Assembly: GCA_025765595.1 (NCBI GenBank) | Contig: JAIVFH010000015.1 | Location: 248,001-312,000 of the forward strand | From: Obelidium mucronatum | Taxonomy: Eukaryota > Chytridiomycota > Chytridiomycetes > Chytridiales > Chytriomycetaceae | Reading direction: 5' to 3' | Length of the DNA stretch: 64,000 nucleotides | Shown: in pieces, positions 33,212 to 48,722 of the stretch | How the letters are laid out: each line of letters opens with the position of its first letter | Position numbering within the stretch: the first letter of the stretch is position 1 | The notes under the pieces: generated by a model | Told to the model about the DNA's origin: nothing | Database searches by the model: none | Seen by the model: the letters and a program-made list of their open reading frames with translations, nothing else | Made by a program: the position numbers and the translations under genes

Positions 33212-35074
33212 ATGACTTCAACAGTGTCGACAAGTACAGAACCGTTGCTGCTAGATGAACAACCCTTGTTGGAGTCAAATGTGCTTCGATCAAAGCTGGG
33301 ACCGCTTGGTAGGTTTCATACTTTCCATCAAGTTGCGGCAAACCCTTATAAAGTTTTGGAAAGAAATGGAATCGATAAGGCATGTGAGACACTGCGTTGA
33401 AACTGTTGTGGGGGTTTTATACAACGCGTCCACACCGCTTGATTCTTGGAAAGACTACAAGGAGAGCGTTGAAAAGGCACGGAACAAGTTTGAACCACCC
33501 ACAGATATCGACACTGAAGATTCAAGTGCTCGACTGGGTTTTACATATGTCCCCCAAGAAGAAGAATCATCGTCTTACAAAGCAGTCTTGCAAAGGTAGA
33601 ATCTCCGGATATTTTGCTTTTATAATCAAAAAAGGCTGACCTGTCATAGCTGCATGGAATACGTAGCACTGTTCCGAGTAAATCGATCCGCTCAATCTGA
33701 AGTGTCAGAAGTTAATGATATGCGCTACATCGAAGACGTTTATGTCTCCCTTTTGGAAGAAACTTACGAAATTATCAAGGCGGCTAAGGCGACATTCAAC
33801 GGCAACATAACTGAATCAATTAAATCTTTGTGAGCTATTACATTGTAAAGGTTATTTTATGTCCTGAACAACCTTCAAATTTAGAACTCAAAAGTTAATG
33901 GATCAAGCCAATCATCTACACGAACTGTATTTGAATAAAATCGAAATGCTCAATTGCGCATACCGATCAAGGCTCTTGGATAAATTAAGCTGGGTGTCGT
34001 ACCGCAGTCAGGTCCGTTACTTGTGCGTCAAAAATCCACCAACAAATCCAAAAACAGATGAGTCTCCGAAAATCACTCTCAACGCTTGAAGAATCACACA
34101 AGAAAACAATGAGTAATTTAGAAAAGAATATACTAAAGGGAAAAAAGGATTCATACGACGTAAGCTCAAGCTTTTTCGCTCTCTGTGACTAAATCTTTTT
34201 ACTCAAGAGAGCTTCCGATATATCGAAATTCCGAAACCAAGTAACGAAATATACCAAACTTATGAGAAAACATGGAATTGTAGACCATGATGTGCGTCCG
34301 TCGATTTCTCCTTTTTGTCCAACATCTCCGACTAATCAATTCTACCAGGATTACATTTCAATAGACGACGAAAAAATCAAAACTGATAATATATTGGATC
34401 ACTATCAGAAAGTATTATTCAATCGTCAAGAGAAAATCAAAAAGATGAAACATCAAATGAAGGAATTATCCGAAATCTTGGATTCAGCCGCTGAAACAGA
34501 CGGGAGAGGCAGTACGGTTCAAAAAAGGACTCCATCGGTTGTATCTCGCGGTGCTCGTAAACAAAGTACTCGCGAAACCCCCTCAAAAGGGCGTGGCCGT
34601 GCAAGCAGCATAATGGCGCCTCCAAAACTACCTGAGAATGGTATTACGGCTCCAGAATTGACAACAGTCGACGAAATAAAAGAATGGATAATGAGGTCTG
34701 CACCCGATGCGCAAGGACGGATTTCTCTGGAGGAAACTCTTTTGCTGTTGGAAGAAACACGTACCATTTATGAAGAGAAGATCAACAAAAGCAAAGACGA
34801 GTTCATGGCGAAAATTATAGCAGAGCGTAATGACTTGCTTAGACTAGAGCAAGAATTTCAAAAGCAGTACGATGAAATTCTGAGAGATGTTTACCAAGAC
34901 AATGAAATACAAGACTCTATAACGGATCAACAGACACCAATGGTCTCCAAAGTACAATACCTATTTCCAGTAAATATTAGATCAAATATGAAGTCTATTG
35001 AGATTCAATGTGATCTGGAGAAGCCACCGCCTCTCATTTTACTGGCACCACTCAAGAAAGAAGAAGTAGAATAG
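33212..35074 (+). CDS. orphan coiled-coil protein
   Basis: Multi-exon gene starting at an ATG in 33212 (MTSTVSTSTEPLLLDE). Introns are likely near 33597-33650, 33829-33884 and 34158-34208. The C-terminal exon is the longest: it carries a coiled coil (ILDHYQKVLFNRQEKIKKMK), a basic Ser/Arg region, then a second coiled coil (LEETRTIYEEKINKSKDEF). The frame changes once at about 33395 (KACETL to ETVVGVLYNAS) with no acceptable intron. It lies next to two other orphans of similar character. A cytoskeletal role is possible, but no family is recognised. Confidence 0.5.
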
Positions 35075-35079
35075 AAGAT

Positions 35080-36738
35080 TTACAGGGAAATAAATTCTTT
35101 ATAATCATCCTTGGGAAGAAGATGCTTCATTATATGCTCCGATTGTATCCATTTCACCAAGGCCAATCCCAAGCTGGTATTTGTGTCTATTTTACGAACG
35201 AAAAAATAATTCGGATCTGTTGCCCCATCATCTGTGCCTATGTTCGAAATATCTTTAAGTGTGAGCCACTCTGGATGAGGTGAATTCTTCTTGAACTTGA
35301 TGAACCTCTTTCCATCAACAAGTCTATGCCTGAAGTTTTCAGTATTTTTCAGAACAGTCCCGAGGAAACTTTCATCTGGAACCTATATTAAAAACTGATT
35401 AACAACCACCGTTCGTAAAAACATTGAATCCCACCAAAGTATGCTCAAAGAACGCAAAGGCATGAGCTACTTCTGGTGAATTTCTGGTATATTCCACGAA
35501 ATCACTTGTGAGTATTAACCATTGGTGGTGTTTTACGTAAGCCCAGCGAGGAAATGGCGGTGCCATCATGCCAATTTGATCCAAATGATGACCAGTAATC
35601 TCTAAAAACTGTGGATTCTTCATGTGAAGGTTCGGAAGGAGTCTTTTCGCGTGTGCAACATCATGAGACCAGTGTTTGATAAAATTGGATCCAACGTATT
35701 TATCTTGATGTAAAATCCGGGCGATTTCGCGGCTTTTGCGCAAAGGATAATCATGAGCCGAAAGAGTAATCAAATGATCTACAAGGGGGGCCACGCCAAA
35801 TATCATAGTTATGGGTACTTGTAAAAAAGACTCTACGTACCCCATTCAGCAAGATCCAATAATTCCCAAAATCCATTCAACTGCATCCACATGATGCTAG
35901 CATGCCCCCATGAGATTTTAAACCTCGTTTTGGCCAGAAATACATTCACACTATTGAATCCCTGGTGATTCGCAGCCATAGCTTCCAATGAGGTTTGAAG
36001 CTCCATACTATTCTCATTCGCATCAACATGAAGCAGAAAGACAGCTGATCCGTCATTTAGCTCTTCAATTAAATTCACGAGTTGCTCAAAAACGTGTCCA
36101 TGGGCCATAATCAAATAGGCAATCCGATACCGCCTTTTTGGGCCTGGCTACAGACACATCAGATTTAACTGCAGGAAGCAAATCCTGAAAGTAGCTAACG
36201 GCATCGATTCTATGCAAAAGACGCTCGTCACTCAAGTTGGCCAACATATTCGATCCTTCGGCGGTTGCAAAACAGGCGAATCTCTTTGTAGTCTATTTCC
36301 CAACATATATTATTAGCGCCAGGGCACTCGTTTTTTTTACATCTTCTCACCTCTTCTGAAAAGGTGTCTGGATGTACATTGAGCAAGTAATCCGTGATAT
36401 TCCTCGCTTTCTCGTCAAGAAAACTCACAAATTCACTTTCTGAAGGATTGATTGTTGATATCCGTTCCGCTTCTTTCCTTCCGGGCCAGTTGGTGACGAC
36501 AGTGTCCAAGGTTGAATACCGCGTTGTTTAAATAATGGCAATAGTCGAATCCAGTTACTCGAAAATGAAGATTTGATGGCGAGCCCGCTATTCCTCTGTC
36601 TGCATTCAAGGCCAAATCATCTTTCAACGCATCAATTCGAGAATCGAATACAACTGCAGAATGCGGTGTTCTCTTCAATAACTTGAAGGCTATAACGGCA
36701 GTAATCAACAGAAACGCAACCGAAAGAGTGCGTCTCAT
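35080..36738 (-). CDS. GT14-family glycosyltransferase (core-2/xylosyltransferase-like)
   Basis: Type II Golgi membrane glycosyltransferase. It starts MRRTLSVAFLLITAVIAFKL, a signal anchor, followed by a stem. The catalytic part begins MAHGHVFEQLVNLIEEL, then FLLHVDANE, WGHASIMWMQLNGFWELL, DHLITLSAHDYPL and VPDESFLGTVLKNTENF. The DxPL and PDESF blocks are the hallmarks of GT14 (beta-1,6-GlcNAc or xylosyl transferases). Several short introns, for example near 35384-35430. The frame shifts by one base near 36480-36490 between the stem and the NPSESEF segment. The acceptor cannot be deduced; a cell-wall or glycoprotein role is likely. Confidence 0.8.
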
Positions 36739-36918
36739 CCGAAAAGACAAGGAAAGAGCAAGCTGCCTGGCTGCTGCATCCACACACGGTCTAGGTTGTA
36801 GAGTCAAAAGTCCCATTTTATTGACAGTAGTCAAAAAAAAAATCGGCGGGCCAACTGCCACAATCAACTTGAATTGCACTGCTAAATTTGAGTATTTTAT
36901 TGCTATGCCTTTTAAAGT

Positions 36919-43174
<6,256 letters not shown>

Positions 43175-43339
43175 GCACTTGACTGGTCAAATAAAATAAT
43201 AATCTTAAAATTATTTATAAAATTGAAATAACATTTTAAATAATAAATAAATAAATAATAAAGAGAAACTATTAAAACAATCGTATTTCAAAAGTGCATT
43301 TCAAAAAACGAAGGAAAGTCGCATAAAAAGCCGTTGAAG

Positions 43340-43630
43340 ATGAATCATCAGCGAAAAAAAAGACCCATCCCACTCAAGTCAAACCAAAACCAAGCGACAA
43401 GCGAAAATAAGGAAATGGACCACATTGCAAACACCAATTCATCCGCCTTTGCATTCATGAACAACAAGGAAAAGAGACATCAATACAAGGTCCTTTCTCC
43501 CAGGGCCTCGCAAGAATCCGAAGTACCACTCGTCGACAGCTCAGAATCATCATCCAGAGTCGCCGTAACGTCAAAGGGAAAGAAGGTCACTGATGCAACT
43601 ACTTTGGCTTTCATTGCCGCAGTTCTTTGA
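43340..43630 (+). CDS. tandem small-protein family, member 1
   Basis: An intronless 96-residue frame. Basic N-terminus (MNHQRKKRPIPLKS), polar middle, a Ser-rich acidic stretch (VPLVDSSESSSR) and the C-terminal signature KKVTDATTLAFIAAVL. The final 12 residues are hydrophobic. Members at 43982, 45023, 45672 and 46073 share the same layout: basic/Ser-rich start, a SxxTLVD-like block, then a (I/D)A(T/L)L..(I/L)IA.. end. No known domain. A GCGAAAAAAAAG motif overlaps the start of the ORF. Confidence 0.55.
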   Translation: MNHQRKKRPIPLKSNQNQATSENKEMDHIANTNSSAFAFMNNKEKRHQYKVLSPRASQESEVPLVDSSESSSRVAVTSKGKKVTDATTLAFIAAVL

Positions 43631-43743
43631 TTCATTTTGATTTTAAGGCGTTTCCATTCTAGTCTCATAATAATTATATAGTTATCAAATAAACCCATCT
43701 TGAACCCCTCCCCATACTTGACCGTAATCACTCATATACGCAA

Positions 43744-43773
43744 TCAGAGCATGCTATTGAGAGCGAAAAAAAA
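43744..43773 (+). promoter_or_regulatory. shared upstream motif, member 2
   Basis: ATCAGAGCATGCTAT followed by AGCGAAAAAAAAG about 240 bp upstream of the 43982 ORF. The same pair occurs upstream of member 3 at 44839-44870. A GAATTC..ATTTCAAAC block follows in both. Function is inferred from conservation only. Confidence 0.5.
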
Positions 43774-43981
43774 GCAGGGACTAGGACGCAACACGTGTTT
43801 GCATTAATTTTTCTTTTTTCCAAGGTTTTTTTGAATTCGTAATTTCAAACCGAAAATCCCATTTGCAAAAAAAAATGTTAAGCAGTGCCCGTGCAACCCC
43901 GTGCAGCGAAAAAAAAGGGCATTGAATGGAGAAGTGAACAACCAAAAAAAAAAGAAGCAGCAAAGAAAAACAAAAACAACA

Positions 43982-44314
43982 ATGATGCAGCGATCTAGCA
44001 AAAGCTTCTCACTCGCCTCCTTCAAGAAGAAAAAGACGCCCACCGGTACTGCTACTGCTACTGCTACCACGGACGTTAGCAGCCGCACCAGTACAAGCAG
44101 TACTACGTCTGCTCGCACCAGTCTTACCACTTCTAGTTATTCACCCAGATCGTCGCTGACCAGAAGATTGTCGCAAGATTCATTATGCACCCTGGTTGAC
44201 CAAGACGCCTTGTCCGACGCCACCACCACCACCACTACTACTAAAAAGAACCAAAGAATATTGAATGCAATGCTCATGCCTCTCATTGCCTCCTTGGACG
44301 CTTCTAGCTTCTGA
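43982..44314 (+). CDS. tandem small-protein family, member 2
   Basis: A 110-residue intronless frame: MMQRSSKSFSLASFKKKK, a long Thr/Ser/Ala tract, SLTRRLSQDSLCTLVDQDALS, a (T)7 run, then KNQRILNAMLMPLIASLDASSF. The last block is nearly identical to member 3 (MDALLIPLIASLDASSF), showing a recent duplication. A Ser/Thr-rich basic chain with a hydrophobic end could be a phosphorylated regulatory peptide or membrane-attached tail, but nothing known matches. Confidence 0.6.
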   Translation: MMQRSSKSFSLASFKKKKTPTGTATATATTDVSSRTSTSSTTSARTSLTTSSYSPRSSLTRRLSQDSLCTLVDQDALSDATTTTTTTKKNQRILNAMLMPLIASLDASSF

Positions 44315-44838
44315 ACCCAAAAAAAAGAAGTCGTTTCAAGAATTTCGTTCTTTTTGTTCGCATCATTGATTTAATTATCCCCTTCCCCCCTCCTTTATTG
44401 TATGTTAATAAAAAAGAGCACCTCGTATAGAATATCTGAAACCAGTTTTCATTGGTTTCTTTGAAAAAAGAAACGTGAACAAGAAAACAAAAAAAAAGTA
44501 AAGAAATTCCAAATCATAATACTTATTAGATTATGTAAAAAAAATACAAGTCTTTCGTTTCGTTGACGGTCTGCAGAAGCATACAAGAAATCGGCCTTTC
44601 GCGGGAATAAAAAAAAAAGAGCAGCGGGGCAAACTCGGCGAAGCCACAACCATTTTTTTTTCCCTCTCCTCCATCCTTATAACTGTAGCAATCGAGAAAT
44701 CCTTTTTGGTTTTATTCAACTCGATTATACTTCTCCTTTCCTTGGACTACTTTTTTCTTTTGTTTGTGTTCGGACTTTTGATCGAACAAGCCAAACGCTT
44801 TGCCTCTCAACTCAATCAGACCCTATCCTAGATACGCC

Positions 44839-44870
44839 ATCAGAGCATGCTATCATAAGCGAAAAAAAAG
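44839..44870 (+). promoter_or_regulatory. shared upstream motif, member 3
   Basis: ATCAGAGCATGCTAT then AAGCGAAAAAAAAG about 150 bp upstream of the 45023 ORF, matching the copy at 43744. The spacing between the two halves is also kept. Confidence 0.5.
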
Positions 44871-45022
44871 AAGCGTGACTGGATGTGCACCGATTTTTTT
44901 CGCTGTTTTTTTCGCTGTTTGAATTCCTTATTTCAAACTTCGAATCTTAAAAAGCCCCCGTACTCTAATGAGCGAAAAAAAACAACACAAAAACCCCCGT
45001 TCCAAACCAAAAAAAAACACAC

Positions 45023-45253
45023 ATGGACCGATCCAGCAAAACCTTCTCCTTCTCCTTCAAGAAGAAATCAAACGCCGCCGCCGCTTCGCCGGTTCCAACA
45101 CTCAGCCGACGGGCTTCTGTAGACTCTATCGCCACCCTGGTTGACCAAGACGCCTTGTCCACAAACAGCAGCAGCACCACTAAAAAAAACCGGAGAGGAA
45201 TGGATGCATTGCTTATTCCCCTGATTGCTTCTTTGGACGCTTCAAGCTTCTGA
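45023..45253 (+). CDS. tandem small-protein family, member 3
   Basis: A 76-residue frame: MDRSSKTFSFSFKKKSN, Ala-rich linker, LSRRASVDSIATLVDQDALS, KKNRRGMDALLIPLIASLDASSF. It is the most compact member and defines the family's three blocks: a FSFSFKKK-like start, a basic RRxSxDS plus LVDQDALS centre, and the hydrophobic tail. The RRxS sites look like PKA-type phosphorylation motifs, which is speculative. It is flanked by AT-rich DNA. Confidence 0.6.
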   Translation: MDRSSKTFSFSFKKKSNAAAASPVPTLSRRASVDSIATLVDQDALSTNSSSTTKKNRRGMDALLIPLIASLDASSF

Positions 45254-45671
45254 TAAAAAAATTTTTTTTCTATTATTAATGTTTCCCTCTTCTGCCGCGT
45301 TGTTTGTATAAAATAAAAGTCCTCATATACTATATTATTATATTTGTTTTTTTCTGAATCTTTGAAATTCCCGTTCTTTTTTTTGTTTCTGTGACAAACC
45401 AACGGAAATTGGTGTTTTTGGATGGGAAACCAGCCCGGTTTAAAAAAAAGGCCAGCCAGGAAAAACAAGCACAGCGAAAAAAGAAAAAAAGGAATTTCCC
45501 CCTTCCTCCTCCCTTGTAAAGTTGGGGGAATTTCAAAGAATTTTTCCATGAAAATATTATAGTTTCAAACTCGAGTTTCAAATTCCAACGAAAACAGAAA
45601 CTATAAAAAAAAAATTTTCCTTGTAGAAATCTTCAGCGAAAAAAGAGACAAGAAACCCACAAATCACTATA

Positions 45672-45917
45672 ATGGACTGCACCACCACCACCGCCGCCGC
45701 TACCACATCAAGGACCTTTTCTTTTGGCTTCTCCAAGAAAGACAAGTCTACCGCTGCTGCCGCCCCAAGTCGAAGGACACTGCGGCCTCGATCTTCCAAA
45801 GAGTCACTTATGACACTCGTTGACTCCACCTCAGAACCAAGCAATGATGCTCCACTGAAAGGCAAGAAGAAGGGTATCGATGCATCGACACTTGCCTTCA
45901 TTGCTGCTGTCATGTAA
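45672..45917 (+). CDS. tandem small-protein family, member 4
   Basis: An 81-residue frame: MDCTTTTAAATTSRTFSFGFSKKDK, then PRSSKESLMTLVDSTSE, then KGKKKGIDASTLAFIAAVM. The tail matches member 1 (DATTLAFIAAVL), while the start matches member 3 (TFSFGFSKK). This mosaic supports all four being one family. GCGAAAAAAG occurs at 45638 upstream. Confidence 0.6.
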   Translation: MDCTTTTAAATTSRTFSFGFSKKDKSTAAAAPSRRTLRPRSSKESLMTLVDSTSEPSNDAPLKGKKKGIDASTLAFIAAVM

Positions 45918-46072
45918 AAAGCCTTGACCAAAATTCGTTACAAATCTGTTTTTCCTGTACAAAAAATTATGGACTTATTATATATAATCCAATAAATAAA
46001 AAATCGCTTTGCAATTATAAAAAAAAAAGTTGAGTATACAACACAAAGCAAAAAGAAAAAAAAAAAAAAACA

Positions 46073-46331
46073 ATGGACTGGAAAAACAAGAAACCCATTC
46101 CACAACATCTTCAACAAGAGAGCCGCTTCCGACGCGTCATCGTCGAATCAGTATACCACTTTCTCAGCACCACAATCATCATCTTCTGTAACCTCAGTGA
46201 TCCCGCGTCAACCGTCACTCAATTCTTTGAGCACCTTGGTGATGGTGCCTGACTCCAAACCAGCCAGATCCAAGAACACTGGCGTCGTTGATATTGCCAC
46301 TCTGTTACCGCTGATTGGCTCCATCCTTTGA
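46073..46331 (+). CDS. tandem small-protein family, member 5 (one-base frameshift)
   Basis: Starts MDWKN; the frame that carries the family features begins a few bases later (RNPFHNIFNKRAASDASSS, SLNSLSTLVMVPDSK, GVVDIATLLPLIGSIL, stop at 46331). The two frames join if one A is removed from the A5 run at about 46083. This may be a consensus error or a genuine disabling change. The block order matches the other members. Confidence 0.45.
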
Positions 46332-46632
46332 TTTTGTATCCCCCCCACTCCATTGAAAAGTAAAATATAAATTATGATATCAAACCAGAAAAAAAAAAAT
46401 TTACACGTGATCGTAAAGAAAGGGTCTGGTTGTATTCTACGTTTAAAAAAAATCCCATTTCAGAAGCAGTTTCAGAGCAAGTTCAACACATGAGGCGTTT
46501 TCAAACGTCTCCGCAATAATATAAAAAAATTCTATTGTTTTCAGTTTTGGATGATCCCGGGGGGGAGGGCCGTAACGGATAAAAAGGACAACCCCCCCAA
46601 CGTTTTAGAACCAAAAAAAAAAACAGCCCCAA
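46332..46632. other. intergenic, chitinase upstream region
   Basis: AT-rich with A-runs; presumably the chitinase promoter. It contains a short GC-rich patch at 46556-46574. No ORF supported. Confidence 0.4.
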
Positions 46633-48501
46633 ATGCAGCTGCATACTCTCTTATCTGTTGCTGCGGCAACAGCAGCTACCGTCTCTGCATCCACCGCCTG
46701 CACCGAGCCTTGGAATCCAACCCAGAATTACCCTGCCCAGAGCACAGTCAGCCACAATGGAATCAACTGGTCCAACAAGTGGTACGAGAACGCTGGATCA
46801 GCTCCAGGTGCATCTACCGGCGATGGTGGATGGGTTTCGAATGGGTCGTGTGACAATGTGGCCGCTGACAAGTTGAAACCAACCAAAAAGCCAAAAAAGA
46901 CAACCACAAAGAAAACCGTCAAGAAAACAAGCACCAAGAAACCAACTGTCCCTACTAAAACTACCGCCAGTCCTAAACCACCTGCCCCAACCACCGGCGG
47001 TGGCGGCGGTGGCGGCCTTGAACTGTGTCAACCAAAGTTCTCCCCTGGTACAGTGTACGGCGCCGGCCAGCAAGTTTCATATGAAGCCGTCAACTACAAG
47101 GCGTCGTACCAAACATCTGCTACACCAGGCGGGCAGTTCAATGGGTGGACGAAAATCGGACCATGTAACCCGGAAAGCTTGAAACCACGTCCTTATACTA
47201 CACCGGGGCTTATCGGATACTGGACAACTTGGTCTCCATACTCTCGTAAACAGAATTCGATTGATAAAATCGACCTTACCGGATTCACAGCCATCAATTA
47301 CGCCTTCAGTAAGTTCCTCCTCAAAATATCCAAATATCATAACTTCTAACCAAAGAAAAAAAAAACCACAGTGAACGTCAACGACCAAGGAAACATCATC
47401 ACCTTTGATTCCTGGGCCGACCAAAACTGGATGGCCATCTTCAACGGCCAACGCACAAAGTACCCACAACTCCGCACAATCGTCTCCCTCGGCGGCTGGT
47501 CCGGCTCCAAACACTTTTCCACAATCGCCAAATCCCCCACCCTCCGCCAAACATTTGCCCAAAACGTTCTCAAATTCATCGACTCCAAAGGCTTCGACGG
47601 CGTCGACATTGACTGGGAATACCCGGGCGGCGGCGGCATCGAATGCAACTCTGTAGACCCCAACGACGCCGCCAACTTTGCCCTCCTCCTCAAAGACCTC
47701 CGCGCCGTCCTCGGTCCAGACAGAATCATCTCCATGGCAACGTCCGCGGAACCCTCAAAATACACTGTCAAGGCAACTAAAGTAAACTACGTCAAGGAAT
47801 ACATGAAATACGTGAGTTATGTCCAAATCATGACGTATGACTTTTACGGGTCATGGGTTCCGTACTCGGACTTCAACAGTCCGTTGCGCGCGCCTGGGAA
47901 GGGGGATGGAGTCAAACAACCGGCTGTGAATAGCGCTGGATACGTTCAACCGCTGTCGCAGGAAGTCTCTGTGGACGCTTGGATCGCGGCGGGTGCAAGC
48001 CCGAAACATCTTACCAACGGGCTTGGGTTCTACGGCCGTTCCTGGTCTGTGCAATCAAACAAGGATAACGGGTTGTATCAGCAGTGCACGGGTTCAAAGA
48101 ATGGGAGTGCTTGTGCGGGGATTGTTGGGGATTACTTGGATCAGAAGCAGTGGTGTGATCCTTGTAATACTTGTTACAATTCGGGGGTTTGGATGTACAA
48201 TAATATGCGTGGGCAGCAGAATAGTGCGGGGATGCAGAGTGCGGCTCCTTTGGCGTCGGGTGCGACTACTGCTAGTAACGGGTGGACTCGCAAGTACTTT
48301 GACTTTGCCCAGTCCCCGACATTGTACTCGCCCAGTTATAATGGCAAGTCTTCCTTTATTTCGTACGACGACCCAGTTTCTTTGAAGGCCAAGGCTGCTT
48401 GGGCGAAATCCAAAGGGTTGGGCGGTGCCATGGTGTGGGAATTGTCTCAAGATTACAACAAGGAGTTGGTTTCTGCTGTTCGTGCTGGTTGGGGCAATTA
48501 A
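46633..48501 (+). CDS. GH18 chitinase with two chitin-binding modules
   Basis: Secreted endo-type chitinase for cell-wall or exogenous chitin. Two exons, 46633-47308 and 47372-48501, joined in the codon for the M of MNVNDQG. A signal peptide (MQLHTLLSVAAATAATVSAS) is followed by a CBM5/12-like module (ACTEPWNPTQNYPAQSTVSH), a Lys/Thr/Pro linker, a Gly-rich hinge, a second such module (FSPGTVYGAGQQVSYEAVN) and the GH18 barrel. The catalytic motif FDGVDIDWEYPGG (DxxDxDxE) is intact, as are SLGGWSGSKHF and MTYDFYGSW. Trp and Tyr in the C-terminal GAMVWELSQDYN block complete the site. Confidence 0.95.
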
Positions 48502-48722
48502 GTGCCGCATTAATTCATCTTCCAAGTCTTCTTCTTTTCACTATATTCATTTCTGCATTTCAAGAAGTAAAGCCCCAGCATAAAAATCAATTCTTTAAAT
48601 CCGATATTTTATTACACACACAGAGCACAAAATTCATAAGAACCAAAAATACAAAAAAAAGTGAAGTAATAGCTCTCCCAAACAAACAAAAAAAAGTGCA
48701 ATTCAAGAAAAAAACACACTCT

